A stretch of DNA of 64,000 bases from Saccharomycodes ludwigii (GCF_020623625.1 NC_060200.1:1124001-1188000); one strand, 5' to 3'. Shown: positions 22,951-35,164, counted from the stretch's first letter. Translations and numbers: made by a program. Notes: generated by a model from the sequence alone, not told the origin.

Positions 22951-25803
22951 TTAGACCTTCCTACTATTTGACCCAGAAAATGGACTTCCTCCAGCATGAT
23001 CAGTACCTTTACCAGTAAACTCAAATCTACCAACCAAAGGAATATGGTCACTTGGAAATTTGGCATTGGGAAAAGCAATAAACTTTGAAACATAATCTTC
23101 ATCAATTTCACCTAAAACACCACGAACCCTCAAGGATTTTGGAGAATACCAAATGTAATCAATAACATCTATAAAAGTAGGTGAAAAATTGGTAAATGGT
23201 AATTCACCAATACAATCATAACAAGACCTGAATTGGAAATCGTTCACGAAGTTATTTTTAGTCATATGACCGTAATCTCTACCTTTGACGTCTTCATGTT
23301 CATTACTGACGGAGCCCGTATTAAATAATTCATAGACTGCACTATTTCTTTGAGAATTGAAATCACCACAGATAATAATTGGTGTTTTTTTATAATCACC
23401 TGGTGTAGTAATATGGTTCTGTTCTCTAACTAATTTCTCCAAGTGATCAAGAAGAACCCCAACCTGGAAAGTCTTGACATCATTGAATTTAGGATCCCAA
23501 TGTAGGTGAGTTGTAGCAACCCAGATGTTTTCACCGGATTTGATGTGATGTAACTTAGTATATAAAGAAACATTATCTTTATTCATAGCGCGGTTAATAT
23601 AGTCAGCAGTCTTGGAAAATTTAGGACTATTCATCCAAACACTACTAAAATCTACTAATTCTTTAAAAATCAATTTGAACTCTGATTTTTTAAAAAAAAT
23701 TGCACACCCATCAACTTTCTTGGAATCTTTGCTTTGCATAGTTCTAGCTCTTGTCTTGGAATGGAATATACAGGAGTAACCTTCCCTTTCCATTAGTGGA
23801 CTCCAAAAATCATCAAATGTCTTGCTTTCTACCTCCTGTAAACAAATAATATCGGTTTTGTAGCTCATAATTTGCTCCTTTAGTTTTTCACGTCTATAGT
23901 CCCAATTTAGTGCCCACGATGGGGTGAAACGATACATTTTGGGCGTGGCATAATGTTGACATAAGGTGTTGTAAGATAGTAAAGTAAAGGAGGTTCGCTT
24001 CAAAGGTAACTGTTCAATAGCCTCATTGACGGAATTGTAAACATTTGATGTTGGTTCACCATCAGTGTTAATTTCAATAAATTTTCGATCTTGTTTTAAT
24101 TCCACTTCTGGCGCATTGTCTCGTAAATAAAAAATTAGTCCCGTCAAGTTTTTTTCACTATATATCTTGATAATGTCGCTATCCAATGGGTTCCCCTCTA
24201 AACCTAGAAATTGTAAATTAAATAAATTTCCAAATTCGTATGGAAGATTCTTAATTCTGTTGTCAAATAAATACAAGTATTTTAAGTTAAATAACATCCC
24301 TAATTCAGGAGGCACACTCTCTAATCTATTATTGGACAAATCTAAAACGCGTAAATTAACTAAGGATTTGATACTTGGGGGTAATTCGGTCAAATTGTTA
24401 CCATTTAAAAACAACCTAGTTAGAAACGAAAATTTAAATAATCTATCATTCAACTTGCTAAGCTTCAAATTGCATAAATCCAAACCGTGCCACAATTGGT
24501 CATCATAATTACTGGGCTTTTCAATTTCACTGTTTTCTTGTTCTTCGTCGTCATCGTCTATATTAAATTGGGCAATCCTTCTTTGTTGCATTAATAATAA
24601 ATTGATGTTGTTGCTACTACCAGGCGTTGTCACCAATTCAACAGTCGGTGTTCCAGGAGTGGATGAAGGTGTAAATTGACCATTTCCCATGGAAATGTTG
24701 GTTGTATTGCCATTAGTGTTGTTATTCGTAGAAATAACACTGGCAGTAGTGGTGGTGCTGTTAGAGGTAGAATTGGAATTATTGTTAGAATTGGAGTTTA
24801 CACTACTGGCACTGCTATCATTGTTTGTTTTAGGAGTTGTTGTTTTAGAAACTGACATTAATGCAATCAAAGCGGCTTTAGTCATGTAAACCAAAGTACC
24901 GAAAGGTTCCCCTGAACTAGATGCTACTCCTACTCCTCCTCCTACTCCTCCTCCTCCTCCTGATGCTACCCCTATTGTGTTGTTAGAACCATTAACAGTA
25001 GCTGGATTAGTGGTTGTAGTAGTATTTAAAGTAGTACCAAAAATTTTTTGTTGCTGTTGTTGGATGTTGGATTTGAAATTATTCTTCAAAGCATAAGTGT
25101 TCGGTTCTTGGCTCATAACCATTCTTGAAACGGCCGCTAATAATAACTGTAGTTCCCAATTAACATTCTTAGCCAATGCATTATTTTTTAAATGTGGATG
25201 ATAATCTGGATCGTTAATATGTTGTTCGAAATTGTTTTTATACTGCTGGACAAGGGGTGTGTTACTTTGTTGGGTTCCAACGATATTGTTATTAACAGTA
25301 TTTGAGTTAGAAGACATAGAATTTGTAGTTACAATATTAGGGTTCCCGTATTGGGGATTATGTGCGTATTGCAACTTATCAGACAAAGAAAAATTTTCAA
25401 TTCCTCCGTTGGGGGCACCAATAATAGTACCTTTAGCATTTGCAGCACCGGCAGTATTTTCTAGAGTTTGAAAACGGCTCATGCCATCAAAATGAACATC
25501 ATTGTTGCTCATATTGACAGAATTAGAGAACATGGGTTGTGTGTTGCTATTGTTGGTGATATTATTAACATTATTTATGCCGGCAACAGAAGTATTAGCA
25601 TTAGAGTTGCCACTGAATGTATTTATGTGCCCAATATTTACAATGTTTTGTTGTTGTTGATTAGCAAATAATCCGTTATTGATGATGGCTCCTCCTGAAT
25701 TTGTTGCGCTAGTATTGTTCTGTGGTGGTATGGCACCAGGTGGTGGGTGTAGTATGCCTGGTGGTGGTAGATGTTGTTGTGGTTGTTGATTTAATGAGTT
25801 CAT
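22951..25803 (-). CDS. CCR4: Ccr4 catalytic subunit of the CCR4-NOT deadenylase
   Basis: A 950-residue Ccr4 (837 in S. cerevisiae), the main cytoplasmic poly(A)-shortening nuclease. Residues 1-430 are Asn/Gln/Ser-rich and carry a Gly-rich patch of short GG repeats near residue 290. Residues about 450-545 form the leucine-rich repeats ([20 protein letters not shown], then [11 protein letters not shown]) that bind the NOT1/CAF1 scaffold. Residues about 605-935 form the Mg-dependent EEP nuclease: [20 protein letters not shown] with the metal-binding Glu, [18 protein letters not shown] with catalytic Asp/Asn, and SDHIPL near the end. All the catalytic motifs are intact. The ATG at 25803 opens with a Gln/Pro stretch as in other yeast Ccr4 proteins. 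The same nuclease fold appears again in NGL1 about 30 kb away. Confidence 0.97.
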   Translation of the reverse strand: MNSLNQQPQQHLPPPGILHPPPGAIPPQNNTSATNSGGAIINNGLFANQQQQNIVNIGHINTFSGNSNANTSVAGINNVNNITNNSNTQPMFSNSVNMSNNDVHFDGMSRFQTLENTAGAANAKGTIIGAPNGGIENFSLSDKLQYAHNPQYGNPNIVTTNSMSSNSNTVNNNIVGTQQSNTPLVQQYKNNFEQHINDPDYHPHLKNNALAKNVNWELQLLLAAVSRMVMSQEPNTYALKNNFKSNIQQQQQKIFGTTLNTTTTTNPATVNGSNNTIGVASGGGGGVGGGVGVASSSGEPFGTLVYMTKAALIALMSVSKTTTPKTNNDSSASSVNSNSNNNSNSTSNSTTTTASVISTNNNTNGNTTNISMGNGQFTPSSTPGTPTVELVTTPGSSNNINLLLMQQRRIAQFNIDDDDEEQENSEIEKPSNYDDQLWHGLDLCNLKLSKLNDRLFKFSFLTRLFLNGNNLTELPPSIKSLVNLRVLDLSNNRLESVPPELGMLFNLKYLYLFDNRIKNLPYEFGNLFNLQFLGLEGNPLDSDIIKIYSEKNLTGLIFYLRDNAPEVELKQDRKFIEINTDGEPTSNVYNSVNEAIEQLPLKRTSFTLLSYNTLCQHYATPKMYRFTPSWALNWDYRREKLKEQIMSYKTDIICLQEVESKTFDDFWSPLMEREGYSCIFHSKTRARTMQSKDSKKVDGCAIFFKKSEFKLIFKELVDFSSVWMNSPKFSKTADYINRAMNKDNVSLYTKLHHIKSGENIWVATTHLHWDPKFNDVKTFQVGVLLDHLEKLVREQNHITTPGDYKKTPIIICGDFNSQRNSAVYELFNTGSVSNEHEDVKGRDYGHMTKNNFVNDFQFRSCYDCIGELPFTNFSPTFIDVIDYIWYSPKSLRVRGVLGEIDEDYVSKFIAFPNAKFPSDHIPLVGRFEFTGKGTDHAGGSPFSGSNSRKV

Positions 25804-26980
25804 GACCTTTTAAAGTTGAGTAATAATTTTAATTTTGATACTATTTAAATGTTTAATGAGAATGAAATACTATTATTCTCTTGTTTTATAGGCTTTAAAT
25901 ACTAATTTTTTGTTAATTTTCTTGAAGAATTCTTTGGACAAGAAATAAAGTGTATAATTTTTTTTTTTTTATTTTTTTTTTTTTTTGAATGTGACCTTAA
26001 TCTAGGGGAAAGAAAGAAGGAATACTTTAACGGGAAATTGTATATTTAAATTTAAAATGAAATATTTCTAGTATACATGTAATAATAATGATAGAGAAAA
26101 GCAAAAGATATTTACAATAATACCTAAAATAACATATATGAATTTTGTAAATCTCGACGTTGTTCTGAAGTTCGTACCGCTCATTCCACATTCTGCGAGG
26201 GTTTACAGATCAAAAAAAAATTTTTTTTTTTTTTTATTTAATAATTTTTTATCCCCTTTTCGTACAAAACGATCTATGGAAGTTTTAATTTATTTATTTA
26301 TAGTTATTATAACTGATAAGTGTTAATTTCACTTTTTTGCTAGGCCAAGTGCTAAGTATTTTTGTAATGCGTTTTTATACAGTTAAAATTGAGATTATTA
26401 TCACCAAAAAAATTATATATTTGTTTGATTGCCACTCATGTAATTTTATCTACGGCAATTATCTCTTACTTATTAAAAGAGCCCTGTATAAATTAATAAG
26501 AAATATCCATCTTGTTTTATTAAAATTTAACTTTTCTTGAATTTTTTTTCTTTTTTTTTTTTCCTTTCTCTCTTTCTTTACCCTGTCTCTTTTCTCTTTC
26601 CTTCCACTTCGTTAAATATTAAACTTAATTTTCAATGACACATTATAAGAAGAAAAAAAAAGAAAAAAAAAAAAAAACCAGGAGTTTTATAAATCAGATT
26701 AATGGTAGTAATTGCTGTTTGATTCAATATAATTTTTGATAGTGATTTCTACCAGTAGTCTGTGTGAAAAAGAAAGAAAGCAATTTAATTACGACTTTGT
26801 TCACTTTTAAATTGTGATACTACCACTCCAAGAATAAATACCATTAGAAGCTATACATATTACTCTTTTTGAAAAACATATATTTAATACACATATATGC
26901 ATATACGTTTATATGTTGTATTTATTATTATTTTTAACATATGATTAAAGAGAAAGAAAGTTTCTTTACATTTCTAGATT

Positions 26981-27016
<36 letters not shown>

Positions 27017-27036
27017 TATATATTACGTATATTCAT
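25804..27036. other. Intergenic: CCR4 promoter side and ATS1 3' side
   Basis: 1233 bp with no gene I accept. It includes T runs near 25955-25985 and 26221-26236, a higher-complexity patch at 26138-26215, T/C-rich DNA at 26540-26610, and a 31-nt poly(T) at 26983-27013 next to the ATS1 end. A 62-codon frame at 26138 soon becomes a Phe run, and a frame at 26337 starts with TTG; neither resembles a protein family. Confidence 0.65.
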
Positions 27037-28491
27037 TTAGTTATATTGACTAAATATACATATCCAAGTAGTGGCACAACCGCCACTAACAAATTCTATA
27101 GATTCTTTTTTACTCATTGATAATTTTGGTGTCTCATATACTAAATTCAAATCATCCATTATATCATTATTCTTATCTTTTTTCTGTATTGGACCACAAT
27201 TTCCGTGCTCACCCCAACCAAAGCAATAGACTTTTTCAACATTCTTATTGATAATAGTGGCACAACTAGTATTGGTACTATCTTGAGGAGAGGGTGGTGA
27301 TGATGGTAGCGCGGCTGACAAATCTCTAACTACTATTATGCCGTGTTCACTACCAACCTCAAACTTAGTAATAACATTATTTTGATTTAAAAATAATCTT
27401 CCATTTAGACTTAATTGTCCATGATTTCCGTTACCGATGGAAAGCAGTTGATGATAGCTACTAGCAGCGTTGTTTTTTTTGCAGACTATCAAATGTAGAC
27501 TAGACCACATACTTCTATTATAAACAATCACATCTTTACTACTGTTAATATTTTCTTTAAGGGTATTTTTCATTTTTTCACCGTAATTTTGAAGCATAGT
27601 CCCTTGTAAAATTAAATTGTTGACATTTGCCATATTCTCACTTTTTATTAAACAAATAAAATCTTTTCCCATGCTAACTAAGTGATCCAATTTGTAAGTC
27701 AGATCATTAGCGTCGATATCAATTTTATCATTACCTCTATTGATCGAAAGAGTTTCCAATACTGTAGGTTTATATAAATTCTTGGCACCAGTATTATCAA
27801 CTAATAATTGGTTTTTTCTGTTGGCACCCCAACCATACCATACATCGTTAATTCCATCGTACACCAAGACGTTATTTAACGACCCATATAATTTGATTAT
27901 TGTTTGAATGGAATTTTTATAATTTTCCGGATGGACGTTAATTTCCATAACATCTAGCCAATCCCTATTCAATTTTTTCGATTTTTTAATTTCCATTCCA
28001 TAACCTAATTCGCCTTTTAAACCGACACCACAACTTTTTATACATATTTTTTTAGTAGTATTATTAACAATATCAATAGTACTGGATTCGCAACTATTAT
28101 TAAGCAAAGTAGCTATAACAGTAAATTCCCATCCACAAGTAATGTCCAAAACATCATCTCTTATAAAAGTCCAAGTTTTTAATACAGTTGATGAGGGACT
28201 GCAAATACCACATTGACCTTCATTATTATCGCCACAAGCAAAAAGTAATCCAGTATCAAATAGGATGAAAGAATGATTACCGCCACATACCACTTTCCTA
28301 GGTTTGGCATTTTTATGTTCTAATGTTAATTTAAAATCTATTTTATTTAGTATGAAGCATTTTGTACATGTTTTATTATGAGTAATTGAGTTGCAAAGTT
28401 GATTGCCAAAACATGAAGTGAAAGTTGTTGTTGGGTGATTTAAATCATTATCATGATTTAGGCCTAAGTTGATATTTTCCATTGGACCCAA
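27037..28491 (-). CDS. ATS1: RCC1-like protein Ats1
   Basis: A 484-residue RCC1-repeat protein in the YAL020C position. S. cerevisiae Ats1 (333 residues) was found through alpha-tubulin suppression, binds Nap1 and Kti11/Dph3, and is linked to diphthamide and tRNA wobble-uridine modification. RCC1-type blade motifs are visible: CGGNHSFILFDTGLLFACGDNNEGQCG (cited here only by its position at about residues 69-95), CGWEFTVIA, KSCGVGLKGELGYG, NDVWYGWGANRKNQL, LLSIGNGNHGQLSLNG and CFGWGEHGNCG. They are spaced for a seven-bladed propeller with several insertions, which explain the extra length. The C-terminal SGGCATTWICIF ends the last blade. Sequence identity is modest, so the name rests partly on synteny. 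Confidence 0.88.
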   Translation of the reverse strand: MGPMENINLGLNHDNDLNHPTTTFTSCFGNQLCNSITHNKTCTKCFILNKIDFKLTLEHKNAKPRKVVCGGNHSFILFDTGLLFACGDNNEGQCGICSPSSTVLKTWTFIRDDVLDITCGWEFTVIATLLNNSCESSTIDIVNNTTKKICIKSCGVGLKGELGYGMEIKKSKKLNRDWLDVMEINVHPENYKNSIQTIIKLYGSLNNVLVYDGINDVWYGWGANRKNQLLVDNTGAKNLYKPTVLETLSINRGNDKIDIDANDLTYKLDHLVSMGKDFICLIKSENMANVNNLILQGTMLQNYGEKMKNTLKENINSSKDVIVYNRSMWSSLHLIVCKKNNAASSYHQLLSIGNGNHGQLSLNGRLFLNQNNVITKFEVGSEHGIIVVRDLSAALPSSPPSPQDSTNTSCATIINKNVEKVYCFGWGEHGNCGPIQKKDKNNDIMDDLNLVYETPKLSMSKKESIEFVSGGCATTWICIFSQYN

Positions 28492-28762
28492 ACCCTTTAA
28501 TAGAATACATTTGCTAATTAGATAACTGATGCTGGTGTTTTTTTTTTTTTTTTTTTAATTATGAGGGTTTTACTATTTTTATGATGTATTTTATTTTTTT
28601 TCTAATGTAGTTTATATACTCATTGATAAGTAAAGAAAATATCGTAATATTTAATATTAAAAGCCTTATTTAGGATTTAAAGCACGCAGGTATTTTTGAG
28701 AAGCCGTTAAAAAAACGAAGGAAAAAAAATTTAGTATTACGTTTTTATTCAATTTGCTGAAA

Positions 28763-28796
<34 letters not shown>

Positions 28797-29003
28797 TTTC
28801 TTTTTTTTTTTTTTTTCTTATATAGTGCCTAATATTATTTTAATATTTTTCCTCTTTTTAGCAATTTTGTATTATCTTTTTTCCATGACATAATAACTAA
28901 CACATATGTTATTTGAATAATCAAATACAAGGAAAAGAGAAAAATAAGAAATAAAAATAAATAAATAAAAGTGTTTGAATAACAAAAGAGCTTCGGGAAA
29001 CTC
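28492..29003. other. Intergenic: divergent ATS1 / FUN30 promoters
   Basis: 512 bp shared by two divergent genes. T runs occur at about 28540-28556 and 28765-28815. No upstream ATG frame or factor site stands out. Confidence 0.7.
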
Positions 29004-32000
29004 ATGAGTAAATACACACATCTCAATTATGATAATGATAGTGATGATGATGATGATTTGCTTTCTTCACCATTAATCTCAAGAACTTCACCGCCAAAAA
29101 AGTCATTATCAGATAAATTTGCATATTTACCTTCATCCATTAAATCCTACAGTAAGATTAATACATCATCACCGATAAAAGAAAAGGGTAATGACCCTTC
29201 CAAAACCACCATTAGTAATAACAACAAGACCAGTAGTTCAGATCAAGAATTACTTCAATTACGTAATGAATTTCCAGATATAATAGTAACACTGATTAAA
29301 GCTGTTTATGCTAATGCAGGATATAGCATAGATTTGGCTAGATCGAGATTAAAAGCTTTGGGGAGAACGAGGACAACAAGGTTAAGTACTTTAGGAAATT
29401 CAGATGATAAATATGGTGTTAACGAAAAAAACTTTGTTAAGCATCGCTTGAATAGACCACCATATCAAATCATGCATCATGATAGCGATGATAAGAAAAA
29501 CTCTTCGGTGTTATCCTCAAAAAAAAGCTCTAAAGTTGAATTAAATAAGAATAATAAATTAAGTATTTACGAAAGGTACGCCTTGGATAGGAATAATGTT
29601 TCTTCAACTTCTTCCTTGTCGAGAAGAAGAGTTGATTTAAGTAAAATCTATCAAAAAGAGAAAAAAAAAATGGGTATACCTGATTTTGAGGATATTTCTG
29701 ATGACAGTGATGATAATATTTTGAAATTGATACCAGCAAATCAGAGAAAGAAGAAAAAGAAAAGATTAATTAGGAAAGATGAATTGGATAAGAAAAAAAA
29801 AATTAGAATCGTAAATTACGATGATGATGATGATGAAAGAGAAGAAGAAGAAGAAGCTAAATTTACCGATGATGAAGAGGAAATTAGGGCTAAAAGAAGA
29901 AAAAGAAGGTTTAAAGAAGAAGATAATTTTGAAATGGATGATGATATAAATGATGAAGAGTATGGTGACAATAGCAGCAATATTAAAGAAGAACGTACCG
30001 CTGATAATATTTTATCGTTTTTAAACACAGCAGATGAAAGAGAGCTTGCTGAAATTGCGAATATTCATATCAATCAAGCTCGTAAGATTGTTGAACAAAG
30101 GCCTTTTAATGATTTGGAAAAGTTCAAAAAAATGGATTTTCCAGTATCGTGTAATACTACCACTACACGTGGTAAAAAATCAAGAAATACAACAAAACAT
30201 GATGGTGAAAAGTTTTTAGACAGAGCTAGCCAAACAATCCAAGGTTACGATGCAATAGAATCTTTAATTAGTACATGTAATGTCTATGGTACCACCATTT
30301 CAAAGGAAATAAAAAAATGGGGCGTTGATATTAATGTGAATAAAAATTCTGCCAAGATCACAATGGATTCTTCCAAAACTGCAGAAGTTACTGATAACAA
30401 TGATGATGTTATTGGCTTAGATTTCACAGTTGTTAATAAACAAGTTACGACATCTACGAACAGTGATGGATCTGAATCCAAACATTTTGAATTGAAAGAC
30501 AATGATGAAAAACAAAAAATTGTAGCAGACGTGATTGATTTAGAAGAAAGTGAAGAAGGAGAAGAGGGAGAAGAAGGAGAAGAAAATGAAAGTGAAAAAA
30601 CGGAAAAAGATCTTGGAGATGAGTACGATGAAGACGAAGATGATGACGATTATAACGAGGAAGGAGAAGAAGAAGAATATGATGAGGATGACGATGATTA
30701 TTTTGCCAATAAGCAGCATATTAAGAACAATAAAAGAAGAAACAAAATGCGTGATTTCACAGTTAGAAAGAAACATACCTCAATCGAATTCTACAATCAG
30801 AACCCTAAATTATTAAATAGATCTGTTCAATTGAAAGATTACCAAATCTCGGGTATCAATTGGCTCTATTTGCTATATCAAAACAACATGTCGTGTATTT
30901 TGGCTGATGAAATGGGGTTAGGAAAAACTTGTCAAGTTATTTCCTTTTTAGCATACTTAAGTCAAAATTCGTATAACGGCCCTCATTTAATTGTTGTTCC
31001 ATCTTCTACTTTAGAGAATTGGTTGCGTGAGTTCGAAAAATTTTGCCCCAAATTGAGGGTTAGACCATATTACGGCAGTTTGGTGGAACGGGAAGAATTA
31101 AGAGAAGTTTTGGCCGATACTAATCAATACGATGTTCTAGTAACAACATATAATTTGGCAAGCGGCAATAAATACGATCAAAAATTTTTAACCAGTAGAA
31201 ATTTTGACGTCGTTGTTTACGATGAAGGTCATATGCTAAAAAATAGTATGAGTGAAAGATTTATGAAATTAATGAAGTTGAAGGCTCATTTTCGATTACT
31301 ATTAACGGGTACTCCGCTCCAAAATAATTTAAGGGAGTTAATGTCTTTGTTGGAATTTATTATGCCACAATTATTTGTTTCTAAAAAGGATGTTTTGTCC
31401 ACTGTTTTTAAGCATAAAACTACCACTAAAGATGCCGGTTATAATCCATTACTGGCACAAAAGGCGATTGACAAAGCAAAAATTATGATGAAGCCCTTTA
31501 TTTTAAGAAGAAGAAAAGAACAGGTTTTAAAGCATTTACCGCCCAAAAACATGCATTTGGTTTACTGTGAAATGACACATTCGCAACAATTGGTTTATTC
31601 TAAAATAGTTGGGGCTATTTCAGAGACAAATAACAATATTACCAACAGCAGTAATAATAATAAAAAGATAAATAATGTTATTAACAAAAAGGATAATAAT
31701 AATTATATCATGGAATTAAGAAAAGCTGCTATTCACCCATTATTATTCAGACATTTATATAGCGATAAAATTATAGATGTAATGAGTGATTTAATTCTAG
31801 ACGAACCACAATACCGAGTAGATGGTAATAAACAATATATTGAAGAAGATATGAGTGTAATGGACGATTGGGAATTGAATCAATTATGTGAAAATTTTCC
31901 TAAAACATTAGGTTGTCATAGGTTGAAAAACAGAGAATGGATGGATAGTGGAAAGATTGAAGAGTTAACTAGACTACTAAAAAATATAATTGAAGAGAAA

Positions 32001-32552
32001 CACGAAAAAGTTTTAATTTTTTCTTTATTTACTGAAGTATTGTCAATTTTAGAGGCTGTGTTAACTACTTTAAATTATAAATTTTTGAGATTAGATGGAA
32101 GCACGCAAGTTAATGATAGACAATTACTAATTGATAAATTTTACGAAGATAATAGTATTCCTATATTTTTGTTGTCTACCAAAGCAGGTGGGTTTGGGAT
32201 CAATTTGGTGGTTGCCAATAATGTAATTATATTTGATCAAAGTTTTAACCCTCATGATGATAAACAAGCTGCCGATAGAGCACATCGTGTTGGCCAAACT
32301 AAAGTTGTTAATGTTTATACTTTAATTTCGAGAAACACTATTGAAGAGAAAATTTATCAATTGGCAGAGAATAAGCTAGCCCTAGATTCCAGCATGTCAG
32401 GTAACAATACTAGTGTTGCATTAACAACCAAAATTATTGATGGGGTCAATAAGAATACTAATGAGAAGGATGAAATAGAAAATAAAATTGATAATATTTT
32501 GGAAAATATAATAAGCAAAGGTGAAATTAATGACGGTAACAACAATGGATAA
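29004..32552 (+). CDS. FUN30: Snf2-family chromatin remodeller Fun30
   Basis: A 1182-residue remodelling ATPase (1131 in S. cerevisiae; SMARCAD1 in animals). Fun30 slides and evicts nucleosomes, supports silencing and promotes long-range DNA end resection through Rad9 antagonism. Residues about 84-120 (LRNEFPDIIVTLIKAVYANA) form a ubiquitin-binding CUE domain. A segment at about residues 335-375 looks like a helix-hairpin-helix. Long acidic Glu/Asp stretches precede the motor, which starts near residue 600. Motif I is DEMGLGKT (about residue 635), motif II is DEGH (about 739), motif III is LLTGTPLQNN, and motif VI is QAADRAHRVGQ (about 1088). All ATPase motifs are intact. The ATG at 29004 is the first in frame. 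An Asn-rich insert lies near residues 875-905. Confidence 0.97.
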   Translation: MSKYTHLNYDNDSDDDDDLLSSPLISRTSPPKKSLSDKFAYLPSSIKSYSKINTSSPIKEKGNDPSKTTISNNNKTSSSDQELLQLRNEFPDIIVTLIKAVYANAGYSIDLARSRLKALGRTRTTRLSTLGNSDDKYGVNEKNFVKHRLNRPPYQIMHHDSDDKKNSSVLSSKKSSKVELNKNNKLSIYERYALDRNNVSSTSSLSRRRVDLSKIYQKEKKKMGIPDFEDISDDSDDNILKLIPANQRKKKKKRLIRKDELDKKKKIRIVNYDDDDDEREEEEEAKFTDDEEEIRAKRRKRRFKEEDNFEMDDDINDEEYGDNSSNIKEERTADNILSFLNTADERELAEIANIHINQARKIVEQRPFNDLEKFKKMDFPVSCNTTTTRGKKSRNTTKHDGEKFLDRASQTIQGYDAIESLISTCNVYGTTISKEIKKWGVDINVNKNSAKITMDSSKTAEVTDNNDDVIGLDFTVVNKQVTTSTNSDGSESKHFELKDNDEKQKIVADVIDLEESEEGEEGEEGEENESEKTEKDLGDEYDEDEDDDDYNEEGEEEEYDEDDDDYFANKQHIKNNKRRNKMRDFTVRKKHTSIEFYNQNPKLLNRSVQLKDYQISGINWLYLLYQNNMSCILADEMGLGKTCQVISFLAYLSQNSYNGPHLIVVPSSTLENWLREFEKFCPKLRVRPYYGSLVEREELREVLADTNQYDVLVTTYNLASGNKYDQKFLTSRNFDVVVYDEGHMLKNSMSERFMKLMKLKAHFRLLLTGTPLQNNLRELMSLLEFIMPQLFVSKKDVLSTVFKHKTTTKDAGYNPLLAQKAIDKAKIMMKPFILRRRKEQVLKHLPPKNMHLVYCEMTHSQQLVYSKIVGAISETNNNITNSSNNNKKINNVINKKDNNNYIMELRKAAIHPLLFRHLYSDKIIDVMSDLILDEPQYRVDGNKQYIEEDMSVMDDWELNQLCENFPKTLGCHRLKNREWMDSGKIEELTRLLKNIIEEKHEKVLIFSLFTEVLSILEAVLTTLNYKFLRLDGSTQVNDRQLLIDKFYEDNSIPIFLLSTKAGGFGINLVVANNVIIFDQSFNPHDDKQAADRAHRVGQTKVVNVYTLISRNTIEEKIYQLAENKLALDSSMSGNNTSVALTTKIIDGVNKNTNEKDEIENKIDNILENIISKGEINDGNNNG

Positions 32553-33073
32553 CGATATTTGTAATATTGAGCGCATTAGCATTTTATTCCGCATCATTTA
32601 TATGCGAATTAGTAAACCTGCTTAATGTGTGAATAATCTGGAACATGTGTTTTAAGTGGTAAAAAATTCTTCTTTCTTTCTTTTCTTTTTTTTTCTTTTT
32701 TTTTCTTTTTTTTGGTGTTTTGTCTGATTTCTACTCATTAATTTCACTTGTCTTTTAATGGGCTTAAATTGCTTTCACTATTGTGAACTTGTCACTTGTA
32801 TAGATAAAGAAAAATGTGTAAAAATATCATAGTTTAGTTTTAAATATTTACTTGCATTTATTAATAAGGCACTGTTTTTATTTTATATGTCGTTTTTTTT
32901 TTGTTTTTTTTTTTGAAAAAAAAGCATTTAGAATAAGTTCAGCCGCGTATTTTTTTTTTTTTTTTTTTTTTTAACTAGTAATATTCCCTTTTTCCCTCTC
33001 CTTCTTTTCTGTATATTTAATTGGTCGTTATTACGGTAACGTAGTATAACAGCAAGCATTAGACGTTAGACGT

Positions 33074-33104
<31 letters not shown>

Positions 33105-34162
33105 GTTTTTATTACATAATTATTGAGCGAATTCAAAGTCACTTTACACGAAAGATTTTGTTACATCCAAGAACGAGGGAAGATGAGGAGTTTCTACATT
33201 ATAACTGTTTATTTTTAAATTTTAAAAATTAACTTTTTGATTGGTTTGAACTTATTTTCTATAAAACCAATAATAGGTATTCAAAAATAAACAACCCTAA
33301 AAACTTGTAAACTTGTACTAACAAAATTATATAGAAGTGATTAATTTCTCTTTGTACATTGGAAAAAAAGGTTGATGAATTTCAAGAAATATGCTTTAGC
33401 TTGGAGCTGGAAATCTTCCTGTTGAAGGCGTCTTAGTTATCTCCTTAATATTTTTCAGACTAAATAAATGATTGAAAAAAAAAAAAAGAAAGAAAAAAGC
33501 ATACCATTTTGATTTTTTGCTTTTTTTTTTTTTTTTTTTTTTTTTAATTTTTAATTTTTAATTTTGAAAAAGAAACGTAAAACACTGGGGTAAAAAAAAA
33601 GCTTAGAAATCCCCTGAGAAACAATAAAAAGATAAAAAAGATAAAGTAAGGGCAAATTTTTTTTGTCTTATTTTTTTTTCATTTTTGAGAAGAAACCTCC
33701 ATAAACACACGTTTTTTTTTTTTTACTTGTTTGTTATCTTCTCCTTTATTAACTACAGTTGTTTCCTTTAACCTTTTAAAATCATTAACATACCTTTCTT
33801 TTTTTTTTTTTTCACTTCAAGTTATAAAGGTTAATTTATAGCCTAACTATAGAACTTTTTTTTTTTTTTTTTTTTTTTAAACTCCCCCCCACCTCCCCAA
33901 GTTCAGCACCATATTCTTAAATCTCATTACTAAAAGGTAGGTACTTTGTCTCAACAGGAACAGAAATAAAAACAAGACACTTAACGGTACACCATTTCTT
34001 GTTTAAAAGTGGAAAGCGCCAAAGAACAACCACTGAAAAAGGGAAAAAAAAAAAAGAAAATAAACTATACTGAATACAGTTAAATCAAAAAAAAAAAAAA
34101 AAAAAAAAAGGAAAGGAAAAGAGGCTTAAAAAGCTATAAAGTTAACAGGTAACTTTAAAACC
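32553..34162. other. Long intergenic between FUN30 and MED15
   Basis: At 1610 bp this is the longest gap in the window. Both flanking genes read rightward, so most of it should be MED15 promoter and leader. It contains at least six T or A runs (for example 33076-33104 with 29 T), a tandem TTAGACG pair at about 33059-33074, a TTACGGTAACG near-palindrome at about 33030, and a more complex, GC-richer island at about 33340-33460. I tested that island for a snoRNA and did not accept one. No ORF worth calling was seen. Confidence 0.65.
34137..34157 (+). other. Small hairpin just before the MED15 start codon
   Basis: TAAAGTTA (34137-34144), a five-base loop ACAGG, then TAACTTTA (34150-34157) make a perfect 8-bp stem ending five bases before the ATG at 34163. 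The stem is mostly A-T, so it would be weak in mRNA. Confidence 0.6.
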
Positions 34163-35133
34163 ATGAATAGCGACGATTGGAGATCAACTATCTCTAACCA
34201 AGAACGTGCCAGGTACGTAAATGAGTTGGCTCAACTTTTAGCTCAGTTTAGTAAGAATAACGGTAATCAAAATTTTGATTTGGAAAAATTGAAAAGAACA
34301 GCCGAACAATTTGAAAGTAGTTTATATGCCAGTAGTTCTTCTAAAGAGAATTACCTAGATAGTATGCAAAAGAGAATTGTTGCCACTGATAATGCAAGGA
34401 AAAGATCTATGGCGACTGCAGCCGCCAAGGCTAATGCTGCCAACAATAAAAAAGGTAAAAATAACAACAATAACAATCGGATCAACAACAGCACCAATGG
34501 GATTAATACCAACAACAGTGCTCACCTTCATGTTAACAACAGTAGTATTGATATGAATAACACGTCAAATGGTATTAACCCTTATTCTATGAATATGAAC
34601 CAACAGATGTTCTTGAATCAGCAAGCACAGGCTAGACAACAAGTTGCCCAGCAGTACAGAAATAGCAACAATAGTTCTGATGTTGGTGCTAGCAATACCA
34701 CCAGTAATACTAACAATAATGCTTCTGTTAGTAACAACGGTGATAGAGTTCAATTGACACCACAACAACAATTGATTAATGAAATTAAAGTTGCCCCTAT
34801 TCCCAGAGAATTATTAAGTCGAATTCCCAACCTACCAGCCAATGTTAATACTTGGCAGCAGATTACCGAGTTAGCTCAAAGAAAAAGATTGAGCAATAAT
34901 GATATTCAAATTGCTAAAAAAGTTTATCATGTTCACCAACAGCTATTAGTTAAGTCAAAATTGCAGGAATCCAATATTAACAAAGCTGCGGCTGCTGCAC
35001 AGGCTGCTAGTGCCAACGGGAATAGAGTGGGCAACATAAATATTAATAATAACTTAAATGCTAACAACAACATTAATTTACAATCTAGGACTGCTGCTAC
35101 TGTTCAACAACAACAGTTACAACAACAACAACA

Positions 35134-35164
<31 letters not shown>

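Noticed and set aside
26138-26326. 62-codon ATG frame upstream of CCR4
   Set aside because: The first 25 codons look more complex, but it runs into a Phe tract encoded by a poly(T) run; no similarity known to me.
33316-33322. TACTAAC branch-site-like sequence upstream of MED15
   Set aside because: No GTATGT-type donor upstream and no plausible exon; likely chance.
33370-33470. Box C/D snoRNA candidate beginning TTGATGA
   Set aside because: No CTGA D box at a fitting distance on the plus strand, and no terminal stem seen.
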